DNA of 64,000 nucleotides from JABJAG01 sp038137215. GTDB lineage: Bacteria > Pseudomonadota > Alphaproteobacteria > UBA6615. Positions 15,461-24,902 of this stretch are shown piece by piece. How positions within the stretch are numbered: the stretch's first letter is position 1; each line of letters opens with the position of its first letter. The DNA is taken from contig JAYQBG010000011.1 of NCBI GenBank assembly GCA_038137215.1, positions 19,941 to 83,940 on the forward strand. The letters are read 5' to 3'. Under the pieces are notes generated by a model that saw only the letters and a list, made by a program, of their open reading frames with translations, was not told the origin of the DNA and did no database searches. A program made the translations under genes and the position numbers.

Positions 15461-16201
15461 TCAGGCTGCGTTGGCGGTCCCGAAAACCTTCGTTGCGAAG
15501 CTCGGGTAGCGCTCGGCGACCGCAGCGGCCACCGGCCCGCGCAACAGGGTGAGGGTGGCGTCATCGGGCGCGGGGGTTTCGGGCACCTGGTCCGGCGTCT
15601 CGAATTCAAAGCCGGTATGTTCATGAATCTCGTCCACCGTGTGACCGGGGTGCACACTGCGAAGGCGGAACCGTTTTGAGGCGTTGTCGTAATCGAAGAC
15701 GCAACGCCCGGTGACCAGTGCGTGCGGACCGCCGGTGCGGTGGGTGGTTTCCTCGCTCACCCCGGGCGCGCTGATAAAATCCACCTTGGAGACCAGAACC
15801 CGCGCTGTGTGTTCTTCGCGGAAAAGAATCACCCGCGGCACCAGGAAATAGAGATAGGCCGAGCCGAAGGAGCCCGGAAAACGCACCTTGGTGTCCGGGT
15901 AGTCGCCGATCCCGACGAGGTTGATATTCGCCTGACCGTCGATCTGGCCACCGCCGAGAAAGAAGGCATCGATCCGGCCCTGGGCGGCACAGTCGAACAA
16001 TTCGCGCCCGCCATCCGTGAAGGGACTGTGGGCCTCGCTGCCCAGCATGGACACCCGCAATGCGCCCCCGGACCGGGCCTGAGCCAGCAGTGCTGCCGAT
16101 CCCGGGATGGGGGATTGCGCGCCGACCGCGACATGGCGCAGTCCGGCGAGCATGTCGGCGACGGTCGCGATCAGCAGTTCCTCGTTCTGAAACTCGGCCA
16201 T
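15461..16201 (-). CDS. CoA-transferase beta subunit (glutaconate CoA-transferase/IpdB-like)
   Basis: A 246-residue family I CoA-transferase beta chain. The pattern SMLGSEAHSP, FFLGGGQIDGQANINLVGIGDYPDTKVRFPGSFG and the VHPGHTVDEI ending match GctB/IpdB-type subunits. IpdAB open rings in steroid breakdown and GctAB transfer CoA to glutaconate; the sequence does not distinguish them. The ATG at 16201 overlaps the TGA of the alpha subunit gene (TGATG), so the pair is translationally coupled. Confidence 0.85.
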   Translation of the reverse strand: MAEFQNEELLIATVADMLAGLRHVAVGAQSPIPGSAALLAQARSGGALRVSMLGSEAHSPFTDGGRELFDCAAQGRIDAFFLGGGQIDGQANINLVGIGDYPDTKVRFPGSFGSAYLYFLVPRVILFREEHTARVLVSKVDFISAPGVSEETTHRTGGPHALVTGRCVFDYDNASKRFRLRSVHPGHTVDEIHEHTGFEFETPDQVPETPAPDDATLTLLRGPVAAAVAERYPSFATKVFGTANAA

Positions 16202-17025
16202 CACTCGGCAGCCTTCGCGCCATGGACGAACTCATCAATGTATCCGGCAAAGCCCTCTTCTGTCCTGGCGCGGGCCAGATAGTCGCGCAGATGCGCGTCA
16301 TCGGGGCCGTAGCGCCCGAAGAGTCCGCAAGGCCAGGCGCCTTTTTCGGCTTCCGCGACGGCGGTCACATACAGCCCCGGAATTGTGCCGGGCGCGAGTT
16401 TCTCGTCGGCCAGCAGATCGCCGTCATAGATTTCTTCGGCTGTAACCATCGTGTCCTTTGCGGCATGGGCCATCAGCATCATCTCGCGGCGCACGCCGAT
16501 CCAGACATTCCCGTGCCGGTCGGAAAGCGGGGCATGAATAAGCGTGATATCCGGCCGGATTGCCTTCACCATCGCGATCGGACCGTCTTCCTCGCCGAAG
16601 GGATCGCTGCCGATCATCCAGTCATCGCGATGCGCCTCCAGATCGGAACCGACGATGCCGCGCACCGGCATAAAGGGGATGCCTTTCTCCGCCGCCGTCA
16701 GGCCCGCATGGATGGCCGGGCAGGTGCCGTCGATGATTTTCAGGGTTCCGGCCTTGATGGCGGCGGTGAAGCGTGGCGCCGGGCCGTATTCTTCCAGAGT
16801 CACGGCCGCCGTTTCGAGCGTTGCGACACAACCGGCGCCTATCAGCATATCGCCCTGGAACCCGACCGAGGGGACGCCGACCAGGTGCAGATCCTTTGCA
16901 TCGCGCGCAATCAGGGCACGCACCGTCGCCAAGGAGACTCCCGAGTAATCTGGGGCGAGGGCGACCTTCGCACCGTCGGGGATGCGTGCCGCCAGATCTT
17001 CAACGCTTGTCAGAAGGTCGCTCAA
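16201..17025 (-). CDS. CoA-transferase alpha subunit (glutaconate CoA-transferase/IpdA-like)
   Basis: A 274-residue family I CoA-transferase alpha chain. It has the N-terminal DGAKVALAPDYSG region, GVPSVGFQGDMLIGAGCVATLETA, and RPDITLIHAPLSDRHGNVWIG. It forms an alpha-beta enzyme with the product of the overlapping downstream gene. An acyl-CoA dehydrogenase gene starts about 77 bp away on the other strand, so the divergent spacer probably holds both promoters. This arrangement fits a CoA-dependent acid-catabolic unit. Confidence 0.86.
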   Translation of the reverse strand: MSDLLTSVEDLAARIPDGAKVALAPDYSGVSLATVRALIARDAKDLHLVGVPSVGFQGDMLIGAGCVATLETAAVTLEEYGPAPRFTAAIKAGTLKIIDGTCPAIHAGLTAAEKGIPFMPVRGIVGSDLEAHRDDWMIGSDPFGEEDGPIAMVKAIRPDITLIHAPLSDRHGNVWIGVRREMMLMAHAAKDTMVTAEEIYDGDLLADEKLAPGTIPGLYVTAVAEAEKGAWPCGLFGRYGPDDAHLRDYLARARTEEGFAGYIDEFVHGAKAAE

Positions 17026-17101
17026 GGTCTTCCGTCGGGAATCGTTTCATGGAACCCGCAATGTTAGATTGGTTGAAGCCAGGAATAAAGGAAGCCCGCC
17101 C

Positions 17102-18283
17102 ATGGATTTCGCGCTGTCGGACTCTGTCGCACGGTTCGCGGACACCGAAATCAGGCCTCATATGCCGGAATTCAAGGCAACAGGTGCGTTTCCACACGCC
17201 ATTGTCGAGAAGATGGGAGATGCAGGCTTCTTCGGGGCGGCCTTTCCCGAAGACCTCGGTGGCAGCAACGCGGGGTTTCTCGCGGTTTCGGCAATTTCCG
17301 CGATGATTTCACGTCTCGCACCGGAATTCGGCTACTGCATGAACATGCAGGCCATGACCTGTCCGTTCACGATCTTCAACTGGGGAACCGACGATCAGAT
17401 ATCCCGATTCGTGACCGACCTGATTGCGGGTCGGAAGGTCGGGATGTTTGCGCTCTCCGAGCCGGGCGGCGGGTCGGATGCGGCCGGCGCCATGAAGACC
17501 ACCGCCACCCGTGATGGCGATGTCTATCGCCTGAACGGGTCGAAGCAGTGGATTACTTTTGCCAACGCGGCCGATACGGGCATCCTGTTCGCCAAGACCG
17601 ACCCGGCGGCCGGCCATCGCGGCGTGACGGCCTTCATCGTCGAACCCAAATCCTTTCAAGGTTTCACGGCAAACCCCATCCCCATGACCGGATTGTCGCG
17701 ATCGTTGTGTTCCAACGCGGTCTTTCTCGACGATTTTCCGGTGTCCGTGGAAAACCGGCTGGGCGCGGAAGGAGAGGGTTTCAAGATCGCCATGAACGCG
17801 CTGGAATATGGCCGTTTGACGGTTGCCTCCCGTTCGGTGGGCCTCGCCCAGGCCTGCCTCGACCACGCAGTCGATTACGCCAATGCCCGCATTGTCGGCG
17901 GCAGCCCCATCGGCGAACACCAGATGGTGTAGCATTTGATCGCGGATATGACCGTCAATACCGAGGCGGCGCGACTGCTGGTGCACCGGATGGCCTGGCT
18001 GATGGATCGTGGTGAGGCGGCCAACCGTGCTGCCTCCCTTGCCAAATATGCTGCCGTGAATGCGGCCAAGCATGCCGCGAACGCTGCCGCGGAGATTTTC
18101 GCCGGCTATGCAGTGGCCGATGAGTATCCGATCAAGAAGATCACCGCCTATGTGAATATGTTGGCTGTGGGCGAAGGAACGCCGAACGTGCAGCGTATCC
18201 TGATTGCTGAGGATGCGCTGGGGACAAAAGATGCCAATCGGCATCCGGTTCGCAATCGCCTTCGGGCCAATGATGTGGAATAA
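17102..18283 (+). pseudogene. Acyl-CoA dehydrogenase with one in-frame TAG
   Basis: The reading frame from ATG 17102 (AAGGAAG upstream) to TAA 18281-18283 would give 393 residues, the standard acyl-CoA dehydrogenase length. It has the FAD/substrate segments FALSEPGGGSDAAGAMKT and KQWITFANAAD, and a C-terminal helical domain continuing as ADMTVNTEAARLLVHRMAWL. A TAG at 17930-17932 (codon 277) interrupts it within GEHQMV-stop-HLIADM. The family has Gln at this place, so a single C to T change (CAG to TAG) is the simplest explanation. It is either a recent nonsense mutation or a sequence error. If intact it would oxidise an acyl-CoA, fitting the CoA-transferases beside it. Confidence 0.85.
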
Positions 18284-18336
18284 ATAGGGTCAACCAAACG
18301 CATGCAGATGCGGATTTGTATCTTTGGAGAGAGACG

Positions 18337-20727
18337 ATGACCGATCAGGCCACCACCCCCGATTCCAGTGTTCTCGGACGACCCAACAGCTATATCGGCA
18401 AGGTCGTCCCGCGCCCCAATGTACGCAAGCTTGTGCGCGGCAAGGGCCAGTTTGTCGATGATCTGAAACTGCCCCGGATGGTGCATGCCGTCTTCCTGCG
18501 CTCGCCCCATGCCAGCGCGATGATCAAGAACATCGATACCCGCGCGGCCAAGGACATGCCCGGTGTTGTGCGCGTGGTGACCGGCAAGGAACTGGCCGAG
18601 TATTGCGAGCCCTGGGTTGGAGTGCTGACCCATTTCAAGGGACTGAAATCGGCCCCGCAGCATGCGATCGCCGTCAACCAGGTGGCATGGCAGGGTGAGG
18701 CCGTTGCGGCCGTGGTCGCCTACAGCCGGGCCGAGGCGGAAGACGCCGCGGCGATGATCGAGGTCGAATATGACGTGCTGCCGGCGGTCACCGATGCGGA
18801 AACCGCCGACCATCCCGACACCCATGTCATCCATCCCGAGCTGGGCGACAACGTCGCCTTCGAGAACGGTGTTGAGGCCGGAGACGTGGATGCGGCCTTC
18901 GCGGACGCCCATCTGGTTGTCGAGGAGACCTTCCATTTCGACCGGCACACCGGCGTGACGCTGGAGCCGCGTGTGATGCTCGCCGACTATGACACGGCGG
19001 ATGAAAAGCTGACCGTGCACATGTCTTTCCAGGCGCCTCACATGATGCAGCACATCTTTGCCAAGCACCTCAATGTGCCCGAGGGCGACGTGCGGGTGGT
19101 CTGCAAGGATGTGGGCGGGTCGTTCGGGATCAAGGTGCATGTTTATGCCGACGAAATGGCGACGGCCGCCCTGTCGAAGATGCTGGGCCGCCCGGTCAAG
19201 TTTTCTGCCGACCGGCTGGAATCTTTCCTGACCGATATACACGCCCGCGCCCACCGGGTGCACGGCAAGATGGCCTTCGATGCCGAGGGTGAGATCACCG
19301 CCATCGAAATCGACGACCTGACCGGTGTGGGACCGTACTCGATGTACCCGCGCACATCGGCGATGGAGGCGAACCAGGTCCTCAACTTCACCGGCGGCCC
19401 CTACAAGCACAAGAACTACCGGGCCAAGGCGAAGGTCGTCTTCCAGAACAAAAACGTGATGTGCCAGTACCGTGCGGTCGGCCATCCGGTGGCCTTTGCC
19501 GTGACCGAGGCGCTGGTCGACAAGGGCGCTGTGGCGCTGGGGATCGACCCGGTCGATATCCGCCGGCGCAACCTCATCAGCGATGATGCCTATCCGACCA
19601 AGGGCGCGAGCGGCATTGCCTTTGAGGGGCTGTCCCATCATGCCTCGCTGAACAAGCTGATGGACGCGATGGATTACGAGGCGATCAAGGCCGAGCGTGA
19701 TTCTCTGCGTGAACAGGGCATTTATCGCGGGATCGGCTTTGCCGCCATGATCGAGCTGACCAATCCGGGCGCGGCGATGTACGGCATCGGTGGTGCGCGG
19801 ATTTCCTCTCAGGATGGCGCCCAGGTGCGGCTCGATTCTGCCGGGTCCATCATGGTGCACACTTCAATCACCGAACAGGGGCAGGGGACGGACGCGATCA
19901 TCGCGCAGATCGCCGCCACGGCCTTCGGGACCACGCCGGACATGGTGAAGGTCGTCACCGGCGACACCGACCATGTGCCCACCGGGGGTGGGACCTGGGG
20001 GTCGCGCGGTGCGGGTATCGGTGGTGAAGCCGTGCTGCAGGCCGCCAAGGCGCTGCGCCAGAACATCAAGGAGATTGCCGGCCAGCTGCTCCAGGCCGAC
20101 CCCGCGACTCTCGATATTCAGAAAGGCGTGATCGTCGATCTGGGCACCGAGAACGAACGCATGGGCCTCGATGAACTGGCGCGGATTTCCTATTTCCGCT
20201 CCGACCTGATCCCCAAGGGCTTCCAGCCGGAACTCATGGCGACCCGCCATTTCGTGCCGCGCGAATACAACATCGCGTTCACCAACGGCATCCAGGCCTG
20301 TCATGTCGAGGTCGATCCGGAGATCGGTTTCGTGAAGATCCTCAAACACTGGGTGGTCGAGGATTGCGGCACGGTGATCAACCCGCAGCTTGTCGATGAA
20401 CAGGTGCGCGGTGGTGTGATCCAGGGGCTCGGCGGAGCGCTGATGGAAGAATGCCGCTACGACGAGCAGGGCAATATGGTGAACGCCAATATGGCCGATT
20501 ACCTGGTGCCCATGGCTGGCGAGATGCCCGACATCATGGTCGGCCATGTGGAAACCCCGACCAAGGATTCCGAGCTCGGTGCCAAGGGCGCTGGCGAAGC
20601 AGGCACGGCCGGGGCGCCGGGTGTGGTGATGAACGCCATCAATGATGCGCTCTCACCCTTCGATGTGCGCCTGTCCCATCAGCCGATCACGCCGGAGCGG
20701 ATCATGAAGGCCCTGGGCAAGTTCTAG
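18337..20727 (+). CDS. Molybdenum hydroxylase large subunit (xanthine dehydrogenase/CoxL family), tandem copy 1
   Basis: A 796-residue Moco-binding subunit. An aldehyde-oxidase a/b-hammerhead domain (about 30-140) is followed by the molybdopterin-binding domains, with GGSFGIKVH near 255, QYRAVGHP near 382, GTWGSRGAGIGGEA near 550 and the active-site glutamate segment GAKGAGEAGTAGAPG near 750. GGAGAGAG precedes the ATG. These enzymes hydroxylate aldehydes or N-heterocycles using water as the oxygen source. Normally an FeS subunit and an FAD subunit are encoded alongside; none is visible. The downstream paralogue (21364-23754) is highly similar over its full length. Confidence 0.9.
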   Translation: MTDQATTPDSSVLGRPNSYIGKVVPRPNVRKLVRGKGQFVDDLKLPRMVHAVFLRSPHASAMIKNIDTRAAKDMPGVVRVVTGKELAEYCEPWVGVLTHFKGLKSAPQHAIAVNQVAWQGEAVAAVVAYSRAEAEDAAAMIEVEYDVLPAVTDAETADHPDTHVIHPELGDNVAFENGVEAGDVDAAFADAHLVVEETFHFDRHTGVTLEPRVMLADYDTADEKLTVHMSFQAPHMMQHIFAKHLNVPEGDVRVVCKDVGGSFGIKVHVYADEMATAALSKMLGRPVKFSADRLESFLTDIHARAHRVHGKMAFDAEGEITAIEIDDLTGVGPYSMYPRTSAMEANQVLNFTGGPYKHKNYRAKAKVVFQNKNVMCQYRAVGHPVAFAVTEALVDKGAVALGIDPVDIRRRNLISDDAYPTKGASGIAFEGLSHHASLNKLMDAMDYEAIKAERDSLREQGIYRGIGFAAMIELTNPGAAMYGIGGARISSQDGAQVRLDSAGSIMVHTSITEQGQGTDAIIAQIAATAFGTTPDMVKVVTGDTDHVPTGGGTWGSRGAGIGGEAVLQAAKALRQNIKEIAGQLLQADPATLDIQKGVIVDLGTENERMGLDELARISYFRSDLIPKGFQPELMATRHFVPREYNIAFTNGIQACHVEVDPEIGFVKILKHWVVEDCGTVINPQLVDEQVRGGVIQGLGGALMEECRYDEQGNMVNANMADYLVPMAGEMPDIMVGHVETPTKDSELGAKGAGEAGTAGAPGVVMNAINDALSPFDVRLSHQPITPERIMKALGKF

Positions 20728-20746
20728 AACGCGTCCATCCTCCAGG

Positions 20747-20765
20747 GGCGGGTTTGTAACCCGCC
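20747..20765 (+). terminator. Hairpin after first molybdenum hydroxylase gene
   Basis: GGCGGGTT and AACCCGCC form a perfect 8-bp stem with a TGT loop, 20 bp after the stop codon. No T-tract follows, so it may act as a transcript-stabilising or weak terminator element. Confidence 0.5.
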
Positions 20766-20836
20766 CGCCAGGGGGATGCGCAGGGCTTGGCAGGTTTGCT
20801 CGGGCAGGTTTGAAACCGGCCTCTACAGAGATTCCG

Positions 20837-21202
20837 TCACGAACTCTGTGCGCGGAGCGCCCAGATGGCGGCCATGAACAGCGCTTTCGCGCGTGGCAGC
20901 ACCAGCAGGGACAGGCCGATCAGCATCGGGATCAGGATTGCAGCCATCTCCGCAGGCGAGAACAGTCCGCTTTTGGACATGGCGATCAGCACCGGGGCCA
21001 TCACATGGCCGACGATCATGATGGTCAGCCAGGGCGCTGCATCGTCGGAGCGTATTTCCGACCAGTTTTCTTGGCATTCGGGACAGGACTCCACCTGCTT
21101 GAGGTAGGCCCGGAACAAGGCCGCCCGTCCGCAACGCGGGCACCGGCCCAGCAGGCCGCGCCCCAGTGCCGACCACAGATTTCGCTTTTCGCCGCGATCC
21201 AT
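20837..21202 (-). CDS. DUF983 family membrane protein
   Basis: A 121-residue protein with an N-terminal zinc ribbon (CPRCGRAALF near 20-29 and CPECQ near 40-44) and two membrane helices (about 57-76 and 86-112). This is the DUF983 layout. DUF983 proteins are inner-membrane proteins of unproven function, often near respiratory or electron-transfer genes. Here it lies on the opposite strand between two tandem molybdenum hydroxylase genes, convergent with the first. Confidence 0.85.
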   Translation of the reverse strand: MDRGEKRNLWSALGRGLLGRCPRCGRAALFRAYLKQVESCPECQENWSEIRSDDAAPWLTIMIVGHVMAPVLIAMSKSGLFSPAEMAAILIPMLIGLSLLVLPRAKALFMAAIWALRAQSS

Positions 21203-21363
21203 GTTTCGTCTCTCCGAAAGAAAAATCTAAGCGCGGGTATAGCACGGGAAAACGCGTCCCGGCGGGTGGGCGGCGAGATGCCGCAACCGTGTCCGGGCGC
21301 CTTTGATTCGTCCGGCCGAACTCTCTACTCTTCCGCCAACCAATAATCCAAGGGCGGAAAACC

Positions 21364-23754
21364 ATGAGCGTTGCAGACCACAGTGATGAAGGCAGCGTCC
21401 TCGACCGTGAGGACAGCGTGATCGGCAAGACCGTCCCGCGCGCGAATGCGGCGCGTCTGGTGGCCGGCCAGGGGAAATATGTCGATGACCTGACCCTGCC
21501 CCGCATGGTGCACGTGGTCTATTTCCGCTCACCCTACGCCCATGCGCGGATCGTCTCGATCAATGACGAGGCCGCGCTCGCCAGCCCGGGTGTGATCCGG
21601 GTGTTTACGGGCAAGGATATTGCTGAGGTCTGCACCTCCTGGGTGGGAACGCTTGCCCACTTCAAGGGGATGAAATCCGCCCCGCAGCACGCCATGGCAG
21701 TGGATCGGGCCTGCTGGCAGGGGGAGCCGGTGGCAGCCGTCGTCGCCCATAGTCGCGCTGAAGCCGAGGATGCTGTTGAACTGCTGGAGGTCGAGTTCGA
21801 GGAACTGACCGTGCTGGCCGATCCGGAAGTGGTGTTGGATGAGGGCGCCTATGTCATGCATCCGGACCTGGGGGACAACCTGCTCTTCGAGATGAACCAC
21901 GATATCGGCGACACGGAAAAGGCCTTCGCGGATGCCGCCGTGGTCGTCGAACAGACCCTGAATTTCGGGCGGCACACGGGTGTGTGCCCGGAATCCCGGG
22001 CGATCATCGCCGACTATCACTCCTCCGAGCACCGGCTGACGGCCTACCACTCCCACCAGGCGCCGCACATGATGCAGGATCTGTTTGCCCGCCATCTCGA
22101 TATTCCCAACCAGAATGTCCGGATCGTGTGTGGCGATGTGGGGGGCGCCTATGGCGTCAAGGGACATACCTATCCCGACGAGATGTCCACGGCGGCGATT
22201 TCCAAAATCATGAAGCGGCCGGTGAAGTTCGTCGCCGACCGGATTGAGTCCTTCCTGACCGATCTGCATGCCCGCGATCACCGCGCCCATGTACGCGCCG
22301 CCTTTGCCGAAGACGGTGAACTGCTCGCCATCGAGATGGACGATCTAACCGGGGTCGGTGCCTATTCCATGTACCCCCGCACCAGCGCGCTTGAGGCCCT
22401 GCAGGTCATCAATTATGTGGGCGCGCCCTACAACCATCAGAACTACAAGGCGCGCTCCCAGGTCGTGTTCCAGAACAAGACGCCGATGAGCCAGTACCGC
22501 GCCGTCGGCCATCCGGTCGCGGTGGCGATCACCGAGACCCTGATGGAAGAAGGTGCGCGCAAGCTCCGCATGGATCCGGTGGATATTCGCCGCCGGAACC
22601 TGATGAAGGATGACAGCTATCCGCGGGACTTCATCACCGGTCTGAAGATGGAGGCTCTGTCCCACGAAGCCTCCCTCGACAAGCTGATGACCATGTTCGA
22701 CTACAAGGCCTTCCGTGAGGAACAGGCGCGCTTGCGCGAGCAGGGCATATATCGCGGGATCGGTTTTGCCACGCTCGTCGAGATGACCAACCCAGGCCCG
22801 CATACCTATGGCCTGGGCGGTGCGCGCATTTCTTCCCAGGACGGTGCGGCCGCGCGGATGGATGCCTCGGGTGCCGTGATCGTTCAGACCAGCATCACCG
22901 AACAGGGACAGGGCAGCGAGGCTGTGATCCAGCAGGTCACGGCCAGCGCCTTCGGCACCACGCCGGATAAGGTGAAGGTGATCTCCGGCGATACGGACAA
23001 CGTACCGGTGGGCTGGGGTGCGGGTGGTTCGGGCGGTGCCGGCATCGCCGGTGAAGCCGCGCTGCAGGCCGCGAAGGCCCTGCGTCACAATGTGCTCGAT
23101 GTGGCGGCCATTCTGCTGCAGGCTGAAGCGGCCACGCTCGATATCCGGAAAGGGATCGTGGTGGACCGCGCCACCGGCGAGGAGCGGATGCCGCTCGAAG
23201 AGGTGGCTCGTGTCGCTTATTTCCGCCCCGATACGCTGCCCCAGGATTTCCAGTCAGAGATGATGGCCACCCGCCACTACATTCCGAAGAAGTATCCGGT
23301 GGCCATGACCAACAGTTTCCAAGCGGTGACCGTCGAGGTCGATCCGGATGTGGGAACCGTCAAGCTGCTCAAATTCTACTGCGTCGAAGATTGCGGCAAG
23401 GTCATCAACCCGCTGCTGGTCGACGAACAGGTCCGCGGTTCGATCGTGCAGGGGATCGGCGGGGTGATGTTCGAGGAGTGCCGCTATGATCTGGACGGCA
23501 ATTTCCTGAACGCGAACATGGCCGATTATCTGGTGCCCATGGCGGGTGAGATGCCGGATATCGAGATTGGCCATATCGAGACACTGACCAGGGAATCCGA
23601 ACTCGGCGCCAAGGGTGCGGGTGAGGCCGGCACCGCCGGTGCGCCCGGCGCGATCCTCAACGCCATCAACGATGCGCTCAGTCCGTTCGGCGCGACCGTG
23701 CTGGACCAGCCGGTCTCACCGGAGCGGGTGCTGAAAGCACTCGGCAAGTATTAG
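21364..23754 (+). CDS. Molybdenum hydroxylase large subunit, tandem copy 2
   Basis: A 796-residue paralogue of the 18337-20727 protein, equal in length and collinear. It shares VPRxNxxRLVxGxGxYVDDL near the N-terminus, QYRAVGHPVA, the GGSGGAGIAGEA glycine-rich loop and the GAKGAGEAGTAGAPG active-site stretch. AGGGCGG stands before the ATG. A glutathione S-transferase gene begins 12 bp downstream, so they are probably one transcript. Again no FeS or FAD subunit is encoded nearby. Two similar large subunits could form a heteromer or serve different substrates. Confidence 0.9.
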   Translation: MSVADHSDEGSVLDREDSVIGKTVPRANAARLVAGQGKYVDDLTLPRMVHVVYFRSPYAHARIVSINDEAALASPGVIRVFTGKDIAEVCTSWVGTLAHFKGMKSAPQHAMAVDRACWQGEPVAAVVAHSRAEAEDAVELLEVEFEELTVLADPEVVLDEGAYVMHPDLGDNLLFEMNHDIGDTEKAFADAAVVVEQTLNFGRHTGVCPESRAIIADYHSSEHRLTAYHSHQAPHMMQDLFARHLDIPNQNVRIVCGDVGGAYGVKGHTYPDEMSTAAISKIMKRPVKFVADRIESFLTDLHARDHRAHVRAAFAEDGELLAIEMDDLTGVGAYSMYPRTSALEALQVINYVGAPYNHQNYKARSQVVFQNKTPMSQYRAVGHPVAVAITETLMEEGARKLRMDPVDIRRRNLMKDDSYPRDFITGLKMEALSHEASLDKLMTMFDYKAFREEQARLREQGIYRGIGFATLVEMTNPGPHTYGLGGARISSQDGAAARMDASGAVIVQTSITEQGQGSEAVIQQVTASAFGTTPDKVKVISGDTDNVPVGWGAGGSGGAGIAGEAALQAAKALRHNVLDVAAILLQAEAATLDIRKGIVVDRATGEERMPLEEVARVAYFRPDTLPQDFQSEMMATRHYIPKKYPVAMTNSFQAVTVEVDPDVGTVKLLKFYCVEDCGKVINPLLVDEQVRGSIVQGIGGVMFEECRYDLDGNFLNANMADYLVPMAGEMPDIEIGHIETLTRESELGAKGAGEAGTAGAPGAILNAINDALSPFGATVLDQPVSPERVLKALGKY

Positions 23755-23765
23755 GAGACGCCGCC

Positions 23766-24458
23766 ATGTCCGATGTCGAGATTATCAGTTCTGCCACCTG
23801 TCCCTTCGCGCAGCGTACGCGGATGGCGCTGATCGAGAAGGGGATCGACTTCGATCTGACCGCGATCGATCTGAGCGACAAGCCAGACTGGTTTCTGAAA
23901 ATTTCACCCTATGGCAAGGTTCCGGTACTCCGTCACGACGGCGCGGTGATCTTCGAATCCGCCGTGATCAACGAGTACCTCGAAGAGGTGTTTCCCGAGC
24001 GGCCGCTGTTGCCGCGTGGCCCGGTCCGCCGGGCCCAGGCGCGCATCTGGATCGACTTCGCCAATGTCCGTTTCACGCCGCATGTCTACAAACTGATGCT
24101 GGCGCAGGAGGCCGATGCCCAGGCATTTCAGGCGGAACGGCTCACCAACGCGCTTCTGATGATGGAGCACGAGGGGCTGGGCAAGCTGGGGGACGGATCC
24201 TACTGGCTGGGGGATGACATCAGCCTCGTGGACTTGACCTTCCTGCCCCATATGCAGCGCCTTGGCGTGCTGGCGCATTACCGCGACTTCCAGACTCCCG
24301 AGGAATGCGTGCTGCTCAAGGGCTGGCTTCAGCTGATGAGCCAGCGTCCCTCGGTGATGGAGGGGTCGGCCTCGCTCGATGTCCTGATCGAGAACTGGCG
24401 CAAATACGCCGAAAACACCTCGACCGGCACCACCGCCGACGATATGCGCGCGGCCTAG
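23766..24458 (+). CDS. Glutathione S-transferase family protein
   Basis: A 230-residue GST. The N-terminal thioredoxin-fold domain starts EIISSATCPFAQRTRMAL, with a cysteine in the active-site position as in omega/DHAR-like classes. KVPVLRHDGAVIFESAVINEYLEE gives the cis-Pro and glutathione-binding ES pair. The all-alpha domain follows from about residue 95. It probably performs glutathione-dependent reduction or conjugation. It starts 12 bp after a molybdenum hydroxylase gene and ends just before a repeat element. Confidence 0.88.
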   Translation: MSDVEIISSATCPFAQRTRMALIEKGIDFDLTAIDLSDKPDWFLKISPYGKVPVLRHDGAVIFESAVINEYLEEVFPERPLLPRGPVRRAQARIWIDFANVRFTPHVYKLMLAQEADAQAFQAERLTNALLMMEHEGLGKLGDGSYWLGDDISLVDLTFLPHMQRLGVLAHYRDFQTPEECVLLKGWLQLMSQRPSVMEGSASLDVLIENWRKYAENTSTGTTADDMRAA

Positions 24459-24472
24459 CTACGTTCTTGCCC

Positions 24473-24518
24473 AGCATCCTTCGAGACGCATCGCTTTGCG
24501 ATGCTCCTCAGGATGAGG
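24473..24518. repeat. Intergenic repeat, family C (copy 1)
   Basis: CAGCATCCTTCGAGACGCAT and GATGCTCCTCAGGATGAGG form an interrupted palindrome. Related elements occur at 45246-45308 and 61410-61453. It lies between convergent genes. Confidence 0.65.
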
Positions 24519-24521
24519 CCG

Positions 24522-24804
24522 TTAACTTTCCGCCAGCGGGCACATCCCGGCGACGGGCGAGGGCACCAGCAGGGTGGTTTCCTGGGACACCATCAGGGGC
24601 CGGATTTTGGCCAGATGGGCATCCCAGTCCGCGCGCGCATAGTTGGCCTTTCGAATCTCGTCGCGCTGGGCGACGTCATCTTTGTTCGCTGTATCGGTCC
24701 AGATAACTTTGCCCAGACGTTGTCTGAACACCGGCTGAGCAAGCCGCGAGCAGTACTGCCGCAGCACTGAAGAGTGATGCTTTGAAGATCGTCGTGCGTT
24801 TCAT
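24522..24804 (-). pseudogene. Small lipoprotein gene, apparently frameshifted
   Basis: From ATG 24804, with a strong GGGAGG before it, the frame encodes a lipoprotein signal: MKRTTIFKASLFSAAAVLLAAC, with lipobox LAAC at residues 19-22, then AGVQTTSGQSYLDRYSEQR. It stops at TGA 24676-24678 after 42 residues. Another frame continues with protein-like sequence (RDEIRKANYARADWDAHLAKIRP and a PLAES ending) to TAA at 24522. The two parts may be one gene with an indel near 24680, or a remnant after an internal deletion. I do not recognise the full family. The TGA has no cysteine-type context and is not a Sec candidate. Confidence 0.5.
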
Positions 24805-24812
24805 GGTGTCCT

Positions 24813-24842
24813 CCCACATGTTTTCGCGCGGACACATGTGGG
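24813..24842 (-). promoter_or_regulatory. Inverted repeat upstream of lipoprotein gene
   Basis: CCCACATGT and ACATGTGGG form a perfect 9-bp inverted repeat with a 12-nt loop. On the minus strand it ends directly against the GGGAGG ribosome site of the lipoprotein gene. It could be an operator or an RNA hairpin that controls translation. Confidence 0.45.
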
Positions 24843-24902
24843 TATCGTTTGCGGCGGAAGGGGGACAAAAATTTGAAAGATTGGGACGGGTTGGCCTGAT
24901 TT

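Noticed and set aside
17930..17932. TAG in the acyl-CoA dehydrogenase as pyrrolysine or recoded Gln
   Set aside because: Many genes in the window end with TAG followed by clear non-coding sequence, and no pyl genes are seen. A CAG to TAG change or sequence error is simpler.
18148..19860. Long antisense open frames opposite the molybdenum hydroxylases and other genes
   Set aside because: They mirror real genes, have histidine/arginine/glycine-rich composition typical of antisense frames in GC-rich DNA, and show no family motifs.
24676..24678. In-frame TGA in the small lipoprotein gene as a Sec codon
   Set aside because: There is no cysteine-type redox context (EQR before it), the reading past the TGA is arginine- and proline-rich shadow sequence, and another frame carries the protein-like continuation. 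A frameshift explains it better.
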